Assembly (NCBI RefSeq): GCF_000744225.1
Contig: NZ_JQLN01000005.1
Coordinates: forward strand, 1,116,001 to 1,180,000
Source of the DNA: Kitasatospora mediocidica KCTC 9733
GTDB taxonomy: Bacteria > Actinomycetota > Actinomycetes > Streptomycetales > Streptomycetaceae
Length of the DNA stretch: 64,000 nucleotides
Direction of reading: 5' to 3'
Shown here: positions 41,960-49,216 of the stretch, one piece after another
Numbering within the stretch: position 1 is the stretch's first letter
Layout: each line of letters starts with the position of its first letter
The notes under the pieces: model-generated
What the model was told of the DNA's origin: nothing
What the model saw: the letters and a program-made list of their open reading frames with translations, nothing else
The model's database searches: none
Program-made: the position numbers and the translations under genes

Positions 41960-42691
41960 TCAATGCCCAGCCGAACCACCACCCGGGGCAGTGGATGCGC
42001 TACTGCTCGCGGAGGGACCCGGGCCGGCCGGGGCGGAGGGCGCCGACGAGGGACGGCCGGAGCTCGGCGCGGACTCGACCGGAGCGCCCGGACTGGACGA
42101 CGGGGCCGCGCCACCGCCGACCGCGCCGCCCACGGCACCGCCACCGGCCGCACCGCCGATGGCGGAGCCCACGCCGCCCGTACCGCCCGCGCCGCCGCTG
42201 GCGCCCCCTGTGGTGCCCGTGCCGCCGGAGCCCGTCGTCCCGCCGGAGGTGCCCCGGCCCGTGCCGCCCGCCGCACCGGTGCCACCGGAGGCGGGCTCGC
42301 TGGCCACCGGCCCGGCCGACTCGCCCGGACGGACCGGAACCGCGACCACGCCGCCGGGCAGCGGCGCGCCGGGGAGCGAGGACATCCCGGGGCTGGGGTC
42401 ACCGGCGGCCACCACCGAGCCGCCCGTGCCCGGCGCGCCGGCGGGCGACCCCGCCGAGGCGGCCTCGCCCTTCGTCCCACCCGACCGCTCGGCGCGGGAT
42501 CCGCTGCCCCGGCCCTGGCCGGCGCTCGCCCCGGTGCTCGCGTGGCCGGTCGGGTTCGCCTGGCCGGCGGTGCGGCCGGCCGGCTGCTGATCCGCGCTGG
42601 GACCGACCTCCATGCAGCCCGCCACGCTGAGGCCGGCCAGCGCCAGGACGGCGGTCCGTACCGCGACCGTCCGGAAGACCGCCGGCCGCAC
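41960..42691 (-). CDS. Putative lipoprotein with Gly/Ser/Pro-rich low-complexity body
   Basis: A signal peptide with lipobox is visible: RPAVFRTVAVRTAVLALAGL followed by SVAGC. Starting at GTG 42691 gives a 25-residue signal with Arg-rich n-region and a mature chain of about 218 residues that begins CMEVGPSADQQP. In-frame ATGs at 42880 and 42967 would place 60-90 odd residues before the signal, so I prefer the short start, although its ribosome site is weak. The body is almost wholly Gly, Ser, Ala, Thr and Pro (SGGTGAAGGTGRGTSGGTTG and similar), likely an extended wall-crossing linker. No catalytic domain is seen. Confidence 0.55.
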   Translation of the reverse strand: MRPAVFRTVAVRTAVLALAGLSVAGCMEVGPSADQQPAGRTAGQANPTGHASTGASAGQGRGSGSRAERSGGTKGEAASAGSPAGAPGTGGSVVAAGDPSPGMSSLPGAPLPGGVVAVPVRPGESAGPVASEPASGGTGAAGGTGRGTSGGTTGSGGTGTTGGASGGAGGTGGVGSAIGGAAGGGAVGGAVGGGAAPSSSPGAPVESAPSSGRPSSAPSAPAGPGPSASSSASTAPGGGSAGH

Positions 42692-43123
42692 CGGCTGCCC
42701 GCCCCGCCCGGCCGCCCGTGCGGCCGCCCGCGCGGCGACCGCGGACCGGACCGATCCGGCCCGCCCGGCGGGTGCACCAGCGGCTGCCGCGCCCGCCGCC
42801 ACCCTGACGGCCCTGGCGCGCAGCACGCCGCCCCGGGCACCGCCGAGCACCGTGCCCCCGCTCGAAATCGTCGGAACCATCGCCGCCGCCTCTCCGCCCG
42901 CCCCGCCTGGCCGCTCGTCGCACACGGCCGCTTTCGGTGCCCAACGCCTGGCGCGCCGCGTGGACACGGCCGACCGTCGACCGGATGGCCGCGTCCGGCC
43001 TCACCGTCCGAATTCGCTCGAACGCGTCGAACGACTCGCCCCATCGATCGAACAGTCGTGCCGAACCGACGTACGGCCGCGCACCATCTGGCACGCCCTC
43101 ACCCGGCCGCCGACAATGGGCCC
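42692..43123. other. Stretch between lipoprotein and zincin genes
   Basis: About 430 bases. The first part is open on the minus strand and could be an N-terminal extension of the lipoprotein gene (starts at 42880 or 42967). The rest (42970-43120) should carry the divergent promoters. I see no further gene. Confidence 0.4.
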
Positions 43124-43129
43124 GTGGAC

Positions 43130-43471
43130 ATGAGCCGGGACGATTTCGAGGCACTGGTCAGCGACGCGCTGGACCAGATCCCCCCGCAGCTGGCGGCGAT
43201 GATGGACAACGTGGCGGTCTTCGTCGAGGACGAGCCCGACCCCGCCTCGCCCGACCTGCTCGGCCTCTACGAGGGCACCCCGCTCACCGAGCGCGGCGAG
43301 TGGTACGCCGGGGTGCTGCCCGACCGGATCATCGTCTACCGCGGCCCGACCGTGCGGATGTGCGAGACCCGCGAGCAGGCCGTCTCGGAAGTCCGCACCA
43401 CCGTCATCCACGAGGTGGCCCACCACTTCGGCTTCGACGATCACGAACTGCACGAGCTCGGCTGGTCGTGA
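43130..43471 (+). CDS. Metallopeptidase-like zincin family protein
   Basis: The protein has 113 residues from ATG 43130 (GTG 43124 is also possible; there is no clear ribosome site, so the mRNA may be leaderless). It opens SRDDFEALVSDALDQIPPQL and AMMDNVAVFVEDEP, and carries the zinc motif HEVAHHFGFDDHELHELGW near residue 95, where the two His and Glu of HExxH are intact. Small proteins of this family (a zincin-like metalloprotease of about 12-15 kDa) are widespread in actinobacteria and their substrate is unknown. Confidence 0.83.
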   Translation: MSRDDFEALVSDALDQIPPQLAAMMDNVAVFVEDEPDPASPDLLGLYEGTPLTERGEWYAGVLPDRIIVYRGPTVRMCETREQAVSEVRTTVIHEVAHHFGFDDHELHELGWS

Positions 43472-43530
43472 CCCACAGCCGCCCTGCCTGTCCGTCTGCC
43501 CGTGTGGCCGTCTGCCTGCCGAAACCGGTT

Positions 43531-43559
43531 TTGGCGTTCCCGTCCGCATCCCATATGCT
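43531..43559 (+). promoter_or_regulatory. Candidate promoter of the tRNA-Glu/Asp/Phe cluster
   Basis: TTGGCG (43531-43536) and TATGCT (43554-43559) are separated by 17 bases, 43 bases upstream of tRNA-Glu. Both hexamers fit the housekeeping consensus well. Confidence 0.55.
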
Positions 43560-43602
43560 TCTCACGTCCCCGACCGCTGGAGATCAGCCGGGCGGGCCGC
43601 AA

Positions 43603-43675
43603 GCCCTCATCGTCTAGTGGCCCAGGACGTCGCCCTTTCAAGGCGGTAGCACGGGTTCGAATCCCGTTGGGGGCA
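43603..43675 (+). tRNA. tRNA-Glu (anticodon TTC)
   Basis: A 73-base tRNA with acceptor GCCCTCA pairing TGGGGGC, anticodon loop CTTTCAA (TTC) and T arm ACGGGTTCGAATCCCGT. The discriminator is A and CCA is not encoded. Confidence 0.96.
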
Positions 43676-43741
43676 CGGCAGTACAGTTCGACAGCAGTAC
43701 GCGGTACAAGTAGTACAGTCAGGGTCGCAAGGCTCTGTCGA

Positions 43742-43815
43742 GGTCCTGTGGAGCAGTTGGTTAGCTCGCCACCCTGTCAAGGTGGAGGTCGCGGGTTCAA
43801 GTCCCGTCAGGATCG
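43742..43815 (+). tRNA. tRNA-Asp (anticodon GTC)
   Basis: A 74-base tRNA with acceptor GGTCCTG pairing CAGGATC, anticodon loop CTGTCAA (GTC), T arm GCGGGTTCAAGTCCCGT and discriminator G. Confidence 0.96.
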
Positions 43816-43843
43816 CTCATCCCCGCAAGGGATGGTGCAGTAC

Positions 43844-43917
43844 GGCCAGGTAGCTCAGTTGGTACGAGCGTCCGCCTGAAAAGCGGAAGGTCGCCGGTTC
43901 GACCCCGGCCCTGGCCA
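43844..43917 (+). tRNA. tRNA-Phe (anticodon GAA), integration site
   Basis: A 74-base tRNA with acceptor GGCCAGG pairing CCTGGCC, anticodon loop CTGAAAA (GAA) and T arm GCCGGTTCGACCCCGGC. Its 3' part, from the anticodon stem on, is copied exactly at 47566-47611, marking it as the attachment site of an inserted element. Confidence 0.96.
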
Positions 43918-43919
43918 CA
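43874..43919 (+). repeat. attL-type 46-bp direct repeat inside tRNA-Phe
   Basis: The segment starting GCCTGAAAAGCGGAAGGTCG and ending GGCCCTGGCCACA is identical over 46 bp to 47566-47611. The left copy keeps the tRNA whole. Confidence 0.85.
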
Positions 43920-43936
43920 TAGCCTGACCAGGCACG

Positions 43937-43972
43937 ATGCCCTTGAAGCAGATCGCTTCGGGGGCATTTTTG
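43937..43972 (+). terminator. Intrinsic terminator after tRNA-Phe
   Basis: A 13-bp stem (ATGCCCTTGAAGC with GCTTCGGGGGCAT, two G-U pairs), 5-base loop and TTTTT tail. It lies inside the inserted element, so the element brought its own tRNA terminator. Confidence 0.8.
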
Positions 43973-44137
43973 TGCTGTTTGACGCCAACGGCACAGCGGA
44001 CGGTCGGTCATCCGAATGAGCGGCCCGGAGCGATCCGAGGGACTGGGCGCCCGGCCACGGGGCCCGTACGGGCGATGCCGGACCCCGTCCCGGACTACGC
44101 TGAGGTGCTGCCCGGCACACCCCAGGAGGCACCGCGC

Positions 44138-44683
44138 ATGAACCCGGAGCACTTTCTACTCCTTGAAGAGGCCCGCAGAAGCCTTCCCGACGGATTCAAG
44201 GTGGAGCTGTCGGGCGACACCATCGTGATGATGGTCAGCCCCTCGGGCATCCACCAGCGGAACCTTCTCCTGGTCCGCCGCCAGTTCGACGCGCACGCCC
44301 CGTCGGAGCTGCTGCCGAGCGAGAACACCGACCTCGTTTCACCGAACGTGGGCAAGAGCCGCAACCCTGACCTGACATACCTTCCAGGCGAGGCGTTGGA
44401 GACGACTGACAATCAGGTCCCCTCCGAAGTCGCCGCTGTCGCCGTCGAACTGGTCTCTCCCTCCAACCCGGAGAACGACTGGGTCGGGAAGGTGCGCGAC
44501 TACCCCTTGATGGGGATCCCGCTGTACCTGTTGATCGACGCCAGGCAGAAGACCGTCACGCTCTTCAGTCGCCCCGATGGCACGAGATACCACCGCCGCG
44601 AGGACATCGAGTTCGGTGAGACGCTGCACATCCCAGAGCCGTTCGACTTCGACCTGAACACGACCGAACTGCTCCCTTACTGA
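44138..44683 (+). CDS. Uma2-family (DUF820) PD-(D/E)XK endonuclease-like protein
   Basis: The protein has 181 residues from ATG 44138, with AGGAGG nine bases upstream. It shows the Uma2 order: DGFKVELSGDTIVMMVSPSG, SRNPDLTYLPGEAL (the Asp of the catalytic core) and AVELVSPSNPENDWVGKVRDY (Glu and Lys of the PD-(D/E)XK pattern), then GIPLYLLIDARQKTVTLFS. Uma2 proteins are common in actinobacteria and cyanobacteria, usually near mobile DNA, and their role is not settled. The last codons overlap the end of the converging XRE pseudogene. Confidence 0.85.
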   Translation: MNPEHFLLLEEARRSLPDGFKVELSGDTIVMMVSPSGIHQRNLLLVRRQFDAHAPSELLPSENTDLVSPNVGKSRNPDLTYLPGEALETTDNQVPSEVAAVAVELVSPSNPENDWVGKVRDYPLMGIPLYLLIDARQKTVTLFSRPDGTRYHRREDIEFGETLHIPEPFDFDLNTTELLPY

Positions 44684-44966
44684 CCGACGGACACGTCCAG
44701 AACTGCGGCGAGCCGCAGCAGCAGGTCGGACGTGACCGGGAGTACTCCGCCGACCTCGATGTGCTCGACCTCGTCAGCCGTGGTGCCGAGCCGCACCGCC
44801 AGCTCGTCCTCGCTCAGACCCAGCTGGGCACGTCGGTCGAAGACCAGTTACCCGAGCGCCATGGCCAAGCGGATCTGCTCGCGCTCGGCGACGATCGCGG
44901 GGGCTCGACGTCCCCGTGCAGCCCGCGCTTGTCCCGGACTACCTGCCAGCGTGCGTGGTTCAGCAC
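44677..44966 (-). pseudogene. Broken XRE-family helix-turn-helix gene
   Basis: A GTG at 44966 follows a strong GGAGGAGG and starts LNHARWQVVRDKRGLHGD. The family character then continues in another frame (APAIVAEREQIRLAMALG), hits an in-frame TAA at 44848-44850, and resumes as LVFDRRAQLGLSEDELAVRL, GTTADEVEHIEVGGVLPVTS and DLLLRLAAVLDVSV. A frameshift plus a nonsense codon therefore split what should be one antitoxin-like XRE protein of about 95-110 residues. A sequencing error could explain the frameshift but hardly both lesions. Confidence 0.7.
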
Positions 44967-44993
44967 TCCTCCTCCGCCGTGTTGCGTGTGTAA

Positions 44994-46130
44994 TCAGCCC
45001 CGCAGCCTCCGCTCATCGAGGCGGCGCAGCAGGCCGGGCAGGCGCTGATGCTCCTCGCGAAGCGCGCTGAGGCGCTGCCGGAAGGCGGGACCGCGTCCGA
45101 TGTGGTCACAGGCGTCGCGAAGGTCCACCAGGAGAGCGGTAGCGGCGTCGTAGTCGGTCGGCTTCTTCTGAGCGATGCGGTCCTGGACTTGGGCCCACAC
45201 CGACTCTTCCTTGTCGGCCAAGGCCGTCAGCTTCTTCGCGAGCGTCTCGGCTTGCGTCTGCTTGGTCCGTTGCCGGCGTTCGGTGGCTCGCGCGTGTGCG
45301 GCGTCAAGCAGTTCAGCTGCGGAGCGTCGCCCCGGTGCCGTCGCCGGGGTCGCTTCCCCACGCAGACGGCGCAGCAATTCGGGGCCCAACTGCGGTTCCC
45401 TGCCGAGGGCCAGGCGCAGCAGCAGGTCGTTCTTCTCCTTCTCGGGAAGTACGGCGATCAGCTGAGCCAGTTCCTTCTTCCCGAGCCCCCTCCCCGATCC
45501 GGGGGCGGGGAGGCTGGCCTGGGCGGCGACTGCGAGGAGGTCGGCATCGACGCGCAGGAAATCCGCGAGTGCTCGCTGAGGTGCCGTGAGCTGGTCGAGC
45601 CCGGCCGGGACCGGGGGCTCGATCGTTTCCTGGTACTCCTCTTCGTCGTCGCCCTGGAGCCCCCAGACACCAAGAGCGGACAACCACGCCAGGTACAGAG
45701 CACGGAGATCACCGGCCGCCAACTCCGCCCGAATCCCGACGATGGCACCGAGCGAGTCCTCCGCCCCCTCGTCCCAGTCTCCGCTCTCGTCTTCACTCCG
45801 CAGATCAAGGATCAGGTGGGTCTTGGTGGTCCATGCCTCGACGTGCTCGTCGAAGCAGTACGCCTCCACAGTGGGCAGCGCGAGCTGCTGCTTGGGCACG
45901 CGCAGAATCACCTGATGGGTACCCCAGTTGGCGAGGTACAGATGAGCGTCGTAGTACCGCTCCACCAGCTTCCTGGGATCGCCGCGGAAGTTGCCCCAGT
46001 GATAGTCGTTGGTGAAGCTGGTCGCGGTGATCCTGGCCCGGCTGGACAGCGCCCGCAGCTGCTCCTGCTCCTCGCGCGTGAGTGGGCGATCGATCGCCAG
46101 AAACTCGTAATGCTGGTACTCGCTCACCAC
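44994..46130 (-). CDS. Conserved-looking protein of unknown function, island cargo
   Basis: I place the start at GTG 46130 (the adjacent GTG 46127 is equally possible), giving 378 residues. The N-terminal 170 residues look like a globular domain (SEYQHYEFLAIDRPLTREEQ, ARITATSFTNDYHWGNFRGD, YYDAHLYLANWGTHQVILRV). The middle is acidic (DDEEEYQETIEPP). The C-terminal 120 residues are highly charged and helical, probably coiled coil (ATERRQRTKQTQAETLAKKL and following). No catalytic motif is obvious. It is divergent from the pRiA4b ORF-3-type gene with a 72-base gap, so the two may be co-regulated. Confidence 0.72.
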   Translation of the reverse strand: MVSEYQHYEFLAIDRPLTREEQEQLRALSSRARITATSFTNDYHWGNFRGDPRKLVERYYDAHLYLANWGTHQVILRVPKQQLALPTVEAYCFDEHVEAWTTKTHLILDLRSEDESGDWDEGAEDSLGAIVGIRAELAAGDLRALYLAWLSALGVWGLQGDDEEEYQETIEPPVPAGLDQLTAPQRALADFLRVDADLLAVAAQASLPAPGSGRGLGKKELAQLIAVLPEKEKNDLLLRLALGREPQLGPELLRRLRGEATPATAPGRRSAAELLDAAHARATERRQRTKQTQAETLAKKLTALADKEESVWAQVQDRIAQKKPTDYDAATALLVDLRDACDHIGRGPAFRQRLSALREEHQRLPGLLRRLDERRLRG

Positions 46131-46202
46131 CGCGACCTTACCGGCCCGATTGAAGCTCCATGATGGAATCCGGCACACCTCGGAACGGGACAAGGAGAGA
46201 CG

Positions 46203-47447
46203 GTGGAAGCGGAGCAGCCACGCACAGTGCGGCAAGTGCGGGACCTGATCGCCTGGATCGGCACGGGGCGAAAGCTCACCCAGACGGGCAAGGTCACCCT
46301 CGCGGACGCGCGCGCTCTGGTCGCGCTGCTGGAGACCGGAGACACGGTGGACCCGTCCATCGGCGACAGGACCTTCAAGACCAAGACCAGCCAGGAGCTG
46401 TACCACCTGAACCTGCTGGTGGAGTGGGCCAAGTCGGCCCGACTGCTGAGGACCGTGAGCGGACGGGTGATGCCCGTGAAGAAGAACGCGCGGGTATGGG
46501 AGGACCCCGAGCTGCTCGTGCAAGCGCTGTTCGACGCCCTGCCGCGGATCGGCGACGCGGTACTACCGGCCGGGTGGCTCGGCTCGCCGTTCGCCGAGGA
46601 ATACCCGGCCGGGCTGCGGGCGCTGCTGGCGCACCTCTATCCGTCCGATCACTTGGTTCCGGAGCAGGACCTACAGGCCGCAGTCTGGGACAACGTGTCC
46701 GGCTTCTTCATCCTCGACGACCTCCCCGCGGATCGCCTACGACTCCTGCGTCAGAGCAACGATCGTGACGTGACGCTCCTCCTCGCCACGCTCGACGGCC
46801 TCGGCGTCCTCCAGCGCACCGGCGATACCGCCAGCCTCACTGCGGCGGGCCGCCACACCATGGCCCGACTGCGCGGAGAGCCCCGCCCCGGCGACCCCGT
46901 CTACCGGCTCCGCATCGAGCTCACCGACGTGCAGCAGCCCCTGGTCTGGCGACGCGTCGAGGTCCCCGCCACCGTTCGTCTCGATCAACTGCACAGGGTC
47001 ATCCAGGCCGCCATGGGCTGGCAGAACTGTCACCTGCACGCCTACAGCACGAACGGCATCCACTACGGCCGCCCCTCCTCCGAGCTGGACTTCGCCGACG
47101 AGACCAGAGCCGTACTGGACACCGTGGTCAAGGAGGGTGGCCACCTCGAGTACGCCTACGACTTCGGCGATTCCTGGGACCACCGCATCACCGTCGAACG
47201 CCGACTCGATGCCGAAGCCGGGCACCGCTACCCCCTATGCCTGGACGGGGCCGGAGCCTGCCCGCCTGAGGACTGCGGCGGCGCGCCCGGATACGAAGAT
47301 CTCAAGCAGGCCCTCGCCGACTCCGCCCACCCCGAACACGAAGACCTCCTGCGATGGCTCGGCCTCGAGACAGCAGCCGACTTCGACCCAGCCCACTTCG
47401 ACCTCCGTCAAACCGACCACCGACTCCGCGCTCTGAGCGACCAGTGA
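46203..47447 (+). CDS. Plasmid pRiA4b ORF-3-like domain protein
   Basis: The protein has 414 residues from GTG 46203, after AAGGAG. The N-terminal half (about 1-225) is a helical region of unknown role with RTFKTKTSQELYHLNLLVEW and a winged-helix-like stretch (LLLATLDGLGVLQRTGDTAS). The C-terminal domain (about 230-400) matches pRiA4b ORF-3-like proteins: YRLRIELTDVQQPLVWRRVE, VIQAAMGWQNCHLHAY, YDFGDSWDHRITVER and GACPPEDCGGAPGYEDL. Such domains occur on plasmids and transposons, for example in IS1096 accessory proteins, without an established function. Confidence 0.82.
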   Translation: MEAEQPRTVRQVRDLIAWIGTGRKLTQTGKVTLADARALVALLETGDTVDPSIGDRTFKTKTSQELYHLNLLVEWAKSARLLRTVSGRVMPVKKNARVWEDPELLVQALFDALPRIGDAVLPAGWLGSPFAEEYPAGLRALLAHLYPSDHLVPEQDLQAAVWDNVSGFFILDDLPADRLRLLRQSNDRDVTLLLATLDGLGVLQRTGDTASLTAAGRHTMARLRGEPRPGDPVYRLRIELTDVQQPLVWRRVEVPATVRLDQLHRVIQAAMGWQNCHLHAYSTNGIHYGRPSSELDFADETRAVLDTVVKEGGHLEYAYDFGDSWDHRITVERRLDAEAGHRYPLCLDGAGACPPEDCGGAPGYEDLKQALADSAHPEHEDLLRWLGLETAADFDPAHFDLRQTDHRLRALSDQ

Positions 47448-47532
47448 TACAGCCGCCCGGTTGACGCCAGCGCTGACGCCAACCGGCATGGACGCTGGCG
47501 CCCGAAAGAACACTTCCACGGACGGCAAGGCC

Positions 47533-47568
47533 GGCCAAGCCAGGGCATCCCGACGCCCTGGCTTGGCC
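47533..47568 (+). terminator. Perfect 14-bp stem-loop at the right end of the islet
   Basis: GGCCAAGCCAGGGC (47533-47546) pairs with GCCCTGGCTTGGCC (47555-47568) over an 8-base loop. The stem overlaps the first three bases of the right repeat. It may terminate the upstream gene or form part of the attachment region. Confidence 0.55.
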
Positions 47569-47611
47569 TGAAAAGCGGAAGGTCGCCGGTTCGACCCCGG
47601 CCCTGGCCACA
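47566..47611 (+). repeat. attR-type 46-bp repeat (tRNA-Phe 3' fragment)
   Basis: This is an exact copy of 43874-43919. It lacks the tRNA 5' half and cannot make a tRNA. It is followed by the probable native tRNA-Phe terminator. Confidence 0.85.
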
Positions 47612-47626
47612 GCTGCTGAACAGCAA

Positions 47627-47660
47627 GAAGCCCCCGAAGCGCCCAGCGCTCGGGGGCTTC
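47627..47660 (+). terminator. Hairpin terminator, probably the original one of tRNA-Phe
   Basis: GAAGCCCCCGAAGCGC pairs with GCGCTCGGGGGCTTC (one bulged A) across a 3-base loop, 16 bases after the right repeat. Before insertion it would have followed tRNA-Phe directly. Confidence 0.65.
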
Positions 47661-47706
47661 TGCGTTCCGTTTGAAGCGGCCCTCTCCGGCGATGGCAACC
47701 CGCAGC

Positions 47707-48675
47707 CTAGGTGTAGCGAGCCGCGAGGGTCCGGACGGTGGTGGCGATCAGGGCTCGCAGGGCCGGGGGTTGGAGGACTTCCAGGTCGGAGCCCAGTTTG
47801 AGGAACTCGCCGTGGGCGTGGTCGATCGACTCGATCGGGACGGTCGCCACCGTCCAGCCGTCGGAGTCCGGGGTTCCGGCGGCGGCGACCGCACCGGCAA
47901 CCGCGTGCCCGAGCTGCTCCCGCACCCGCCCGACCCCGCGCGGCGACAGGCGCACCACCGCCTCACCGGTGTGCAGCCGCGCATGGAAATCGGCAAGCTG
48001 CGCCTGCCAGTGCGCGACCAGGTCGAACCCAGGAGGCGGTGAGAACTCCTCGTCCAGCACACGCAGTTCGAGAATCTGGTCCACCCGGTAGCTACGCGGA
48101 TCACCCCCGGCCGCAGCCACCAGGTACCACCGCCCGGCCTTGAGCACCAGCCCGTACGGCTCCAACCGCCGCTCGACCTCCTCCGGTGCCTTCCACCGGC
48201 GGTAGCGCACAGAGATCACCCGCCGCTCCCACACCGCCGCAGCCACGCCCGGCAGGTGCGGCGTCTCGTCGCCGTTCCCGTACCAGCCGGGCGCGTCCAG
48301 GTGGAAGCGTTCCTCGATCCGTCCCGCGTGCTCGCGCAGCTCGGCCGGTAGCGCGGCCCGCAGCTTCAGTTGAGCGGCCGCCAGCACCTCGCCGAGCCCC
48401 AGCTCCGCCGCCGGCCCGGGCAGTGCGGCCAGGAACGCCGCCTGTGCCTCATCTGCCGTCAGGCCGGTCAGCCGGGTCCGGTACCCGTCAAGCAGCCGGT
48501 ACCCACCCGCGTGCCCCGCCTCACCGAACAGCGGGATACCCGCCGCACCGAGTGCCTCCGCGTCCCGGTAGATCGTCCGCACCGAGACCTCCAGCTCCTC
48601 CGCGAGCTGCTGCGCGGTCATCCGCCCACGGGTCTGCAAGAGCAGCAGCAGGGAGATCAGCCGGTCGGCACGCAT
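47707..48675 (-). CDS. WYL-domain transcriptional regulator (YafY type)
   Basis: The protein has 322 residues. The N-terminal winged helix (MRADRLISLLLLLQTRGRMT, AEELEVSVRTIYRDAEALGA) is followed by the WYL domain with RYRRWKAPEEVERRLEPYGL and VLKAGRWYLVAAAGGDPRSY, in which the WYL residues are exact, and a C-terminal extension (VVRLSPRGVGRVREQLGH). These proteins sense small ligands or nucleic acids and often repress neighbouring genes. It is divergent from a two-gene unit starting at 48749, a probable target. Confidence 0.88.
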   Translation of the reverse strand: MRADRLISLLLLLQTRGRMTAQQLAEELEVSVRTIYRDAEALGAAGIPLFGEAGHAGGYRLLDGYRTRLTGLTADEAQAAFLAALPGPAAELGLGEVLAAAQLKLRAALPAELREHAGRIEERFHLDAPGWYGNGDETPHLPGVAAAVWERRVISVRYRRWKAPEEVERRLEPYGLVLKAGRWYLVAAAGGDPRSYRVDQILELRVLDEEFSPPPGFDLVAHWQAQLADFHARLHTGEAVVRLSPRGVGRVREQLGHAVAGAVAAAGTPDSDGWTVATVPIESIDHAHGEFLKLGSDLEVLQPPALRALIATTVRTLAARYT

Positions 48676-48748
48676 GACAGCAAGTATCCGCCGGACCTCT
48701 CACTCACCTGACAGAAGGTGTCAGTGGAGTGCTCGTACGCTCCAGCGC

Positions 48749-49216
48749 ATGGACGACTTCGACTTCCTTCACGGTGTCTGGGACGTGGCCAACCGCCGCC
48801 TTGCCGCGCCGCTGTCCGGCCGGGGCGACGACTGGCAGGAGTTCCCCGGCCGGGCATGCGTGCGTCCGCTGTTCGGTGGCGCCGGCAACATCGACGAGAT
48901 CACCTTCCCAACGCTCGACTACCAGGGTGTGACGCTGCGCCTGTACGACCCTGAGCGGAAGCAGTGGGCCATCCACTGGGCGGACAGCCGCAGCGGCAGG
49001 CTCGACCCGCCGGTGGTGGGCTCGTTCACGGGCGACCGTGGCGACTTCCACGGGGATGACGCGTACGGGGGTCGCGTCATCCGGGTCCACTTCAGCTGGC
49101 TTCGACTCGGCCGCGACACGGCCCGGTGGGAGCAGGAGTTCTCGGCGGACGACGGCCTCAGCTGGGAGCGCAACTGGGTGATGGATCTCATTCGTGTCCG
49201 GGGGGCGGAAGCGTGA
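48749..49216 (+). CDS. Hypothetical protein, DUF1579-like beta-barrel
   Basis: I chose ATG 48749 (MDDFDFLHGVWDVANRRLAA), as family members begin near FDFLxGxW, giving 155 residues. Repeated beta-strand motifs (ITFPTLDYQGVTLRLYDPER, QWAIHWADSRSG, GDFHGDDAYGGRVIRVHFSW, WEQEFSADDGLSWERNWVMD) suggest a lipocalin-like barrel. The gene overlaps the next one (GTGA) and diverges from the WYL regulator. No enzymatic role can be claimed. Confidence 0.75.
   Translation: MDDFDFLHGVWDVANRRLAAPLSGRGDDWQEFPGRACVRPLFGGAGNIDEITFPTLDYQGVTLRLYDPERKQWAIHWADSRSGRLDPPVVGSFTGDRGDFHGDDAYGGRVIRVHFSWLRLGRDTARWEQEFSADDGLSWERNWVMDLIRVRGAEA

Larger units (their letters stand above)
43874..47611. mobile_element. tRNA-Phe-integrated genomic islet of 3.7 kb without integrase
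   Basis: The 46-bp direct repeats at both ends, one completing tRNA-Phe and one being a tRNA fragment, are the footprint of site-specific integration. The contents are a Uma2-type nuclease, a broken XRE gene, a gene of unknown function and a pRiA4b ORF-3-type gene. A new terminator lies after the tRNA (43937-43972), while a second terminator, probably the original one of tRNA-Phe, now sits beyond the right repeat (47627-47660). No integrase or excisionase is present, so the element is a remnant or depends on an integrase in trans. Confidence 0.75.

Noticed and set aside
47566..47611. Fourth tRNA gene
   Set aside because: Only the 3' part of tRNA-Phe is present; the acceptor 5' strand and D arm are missing.
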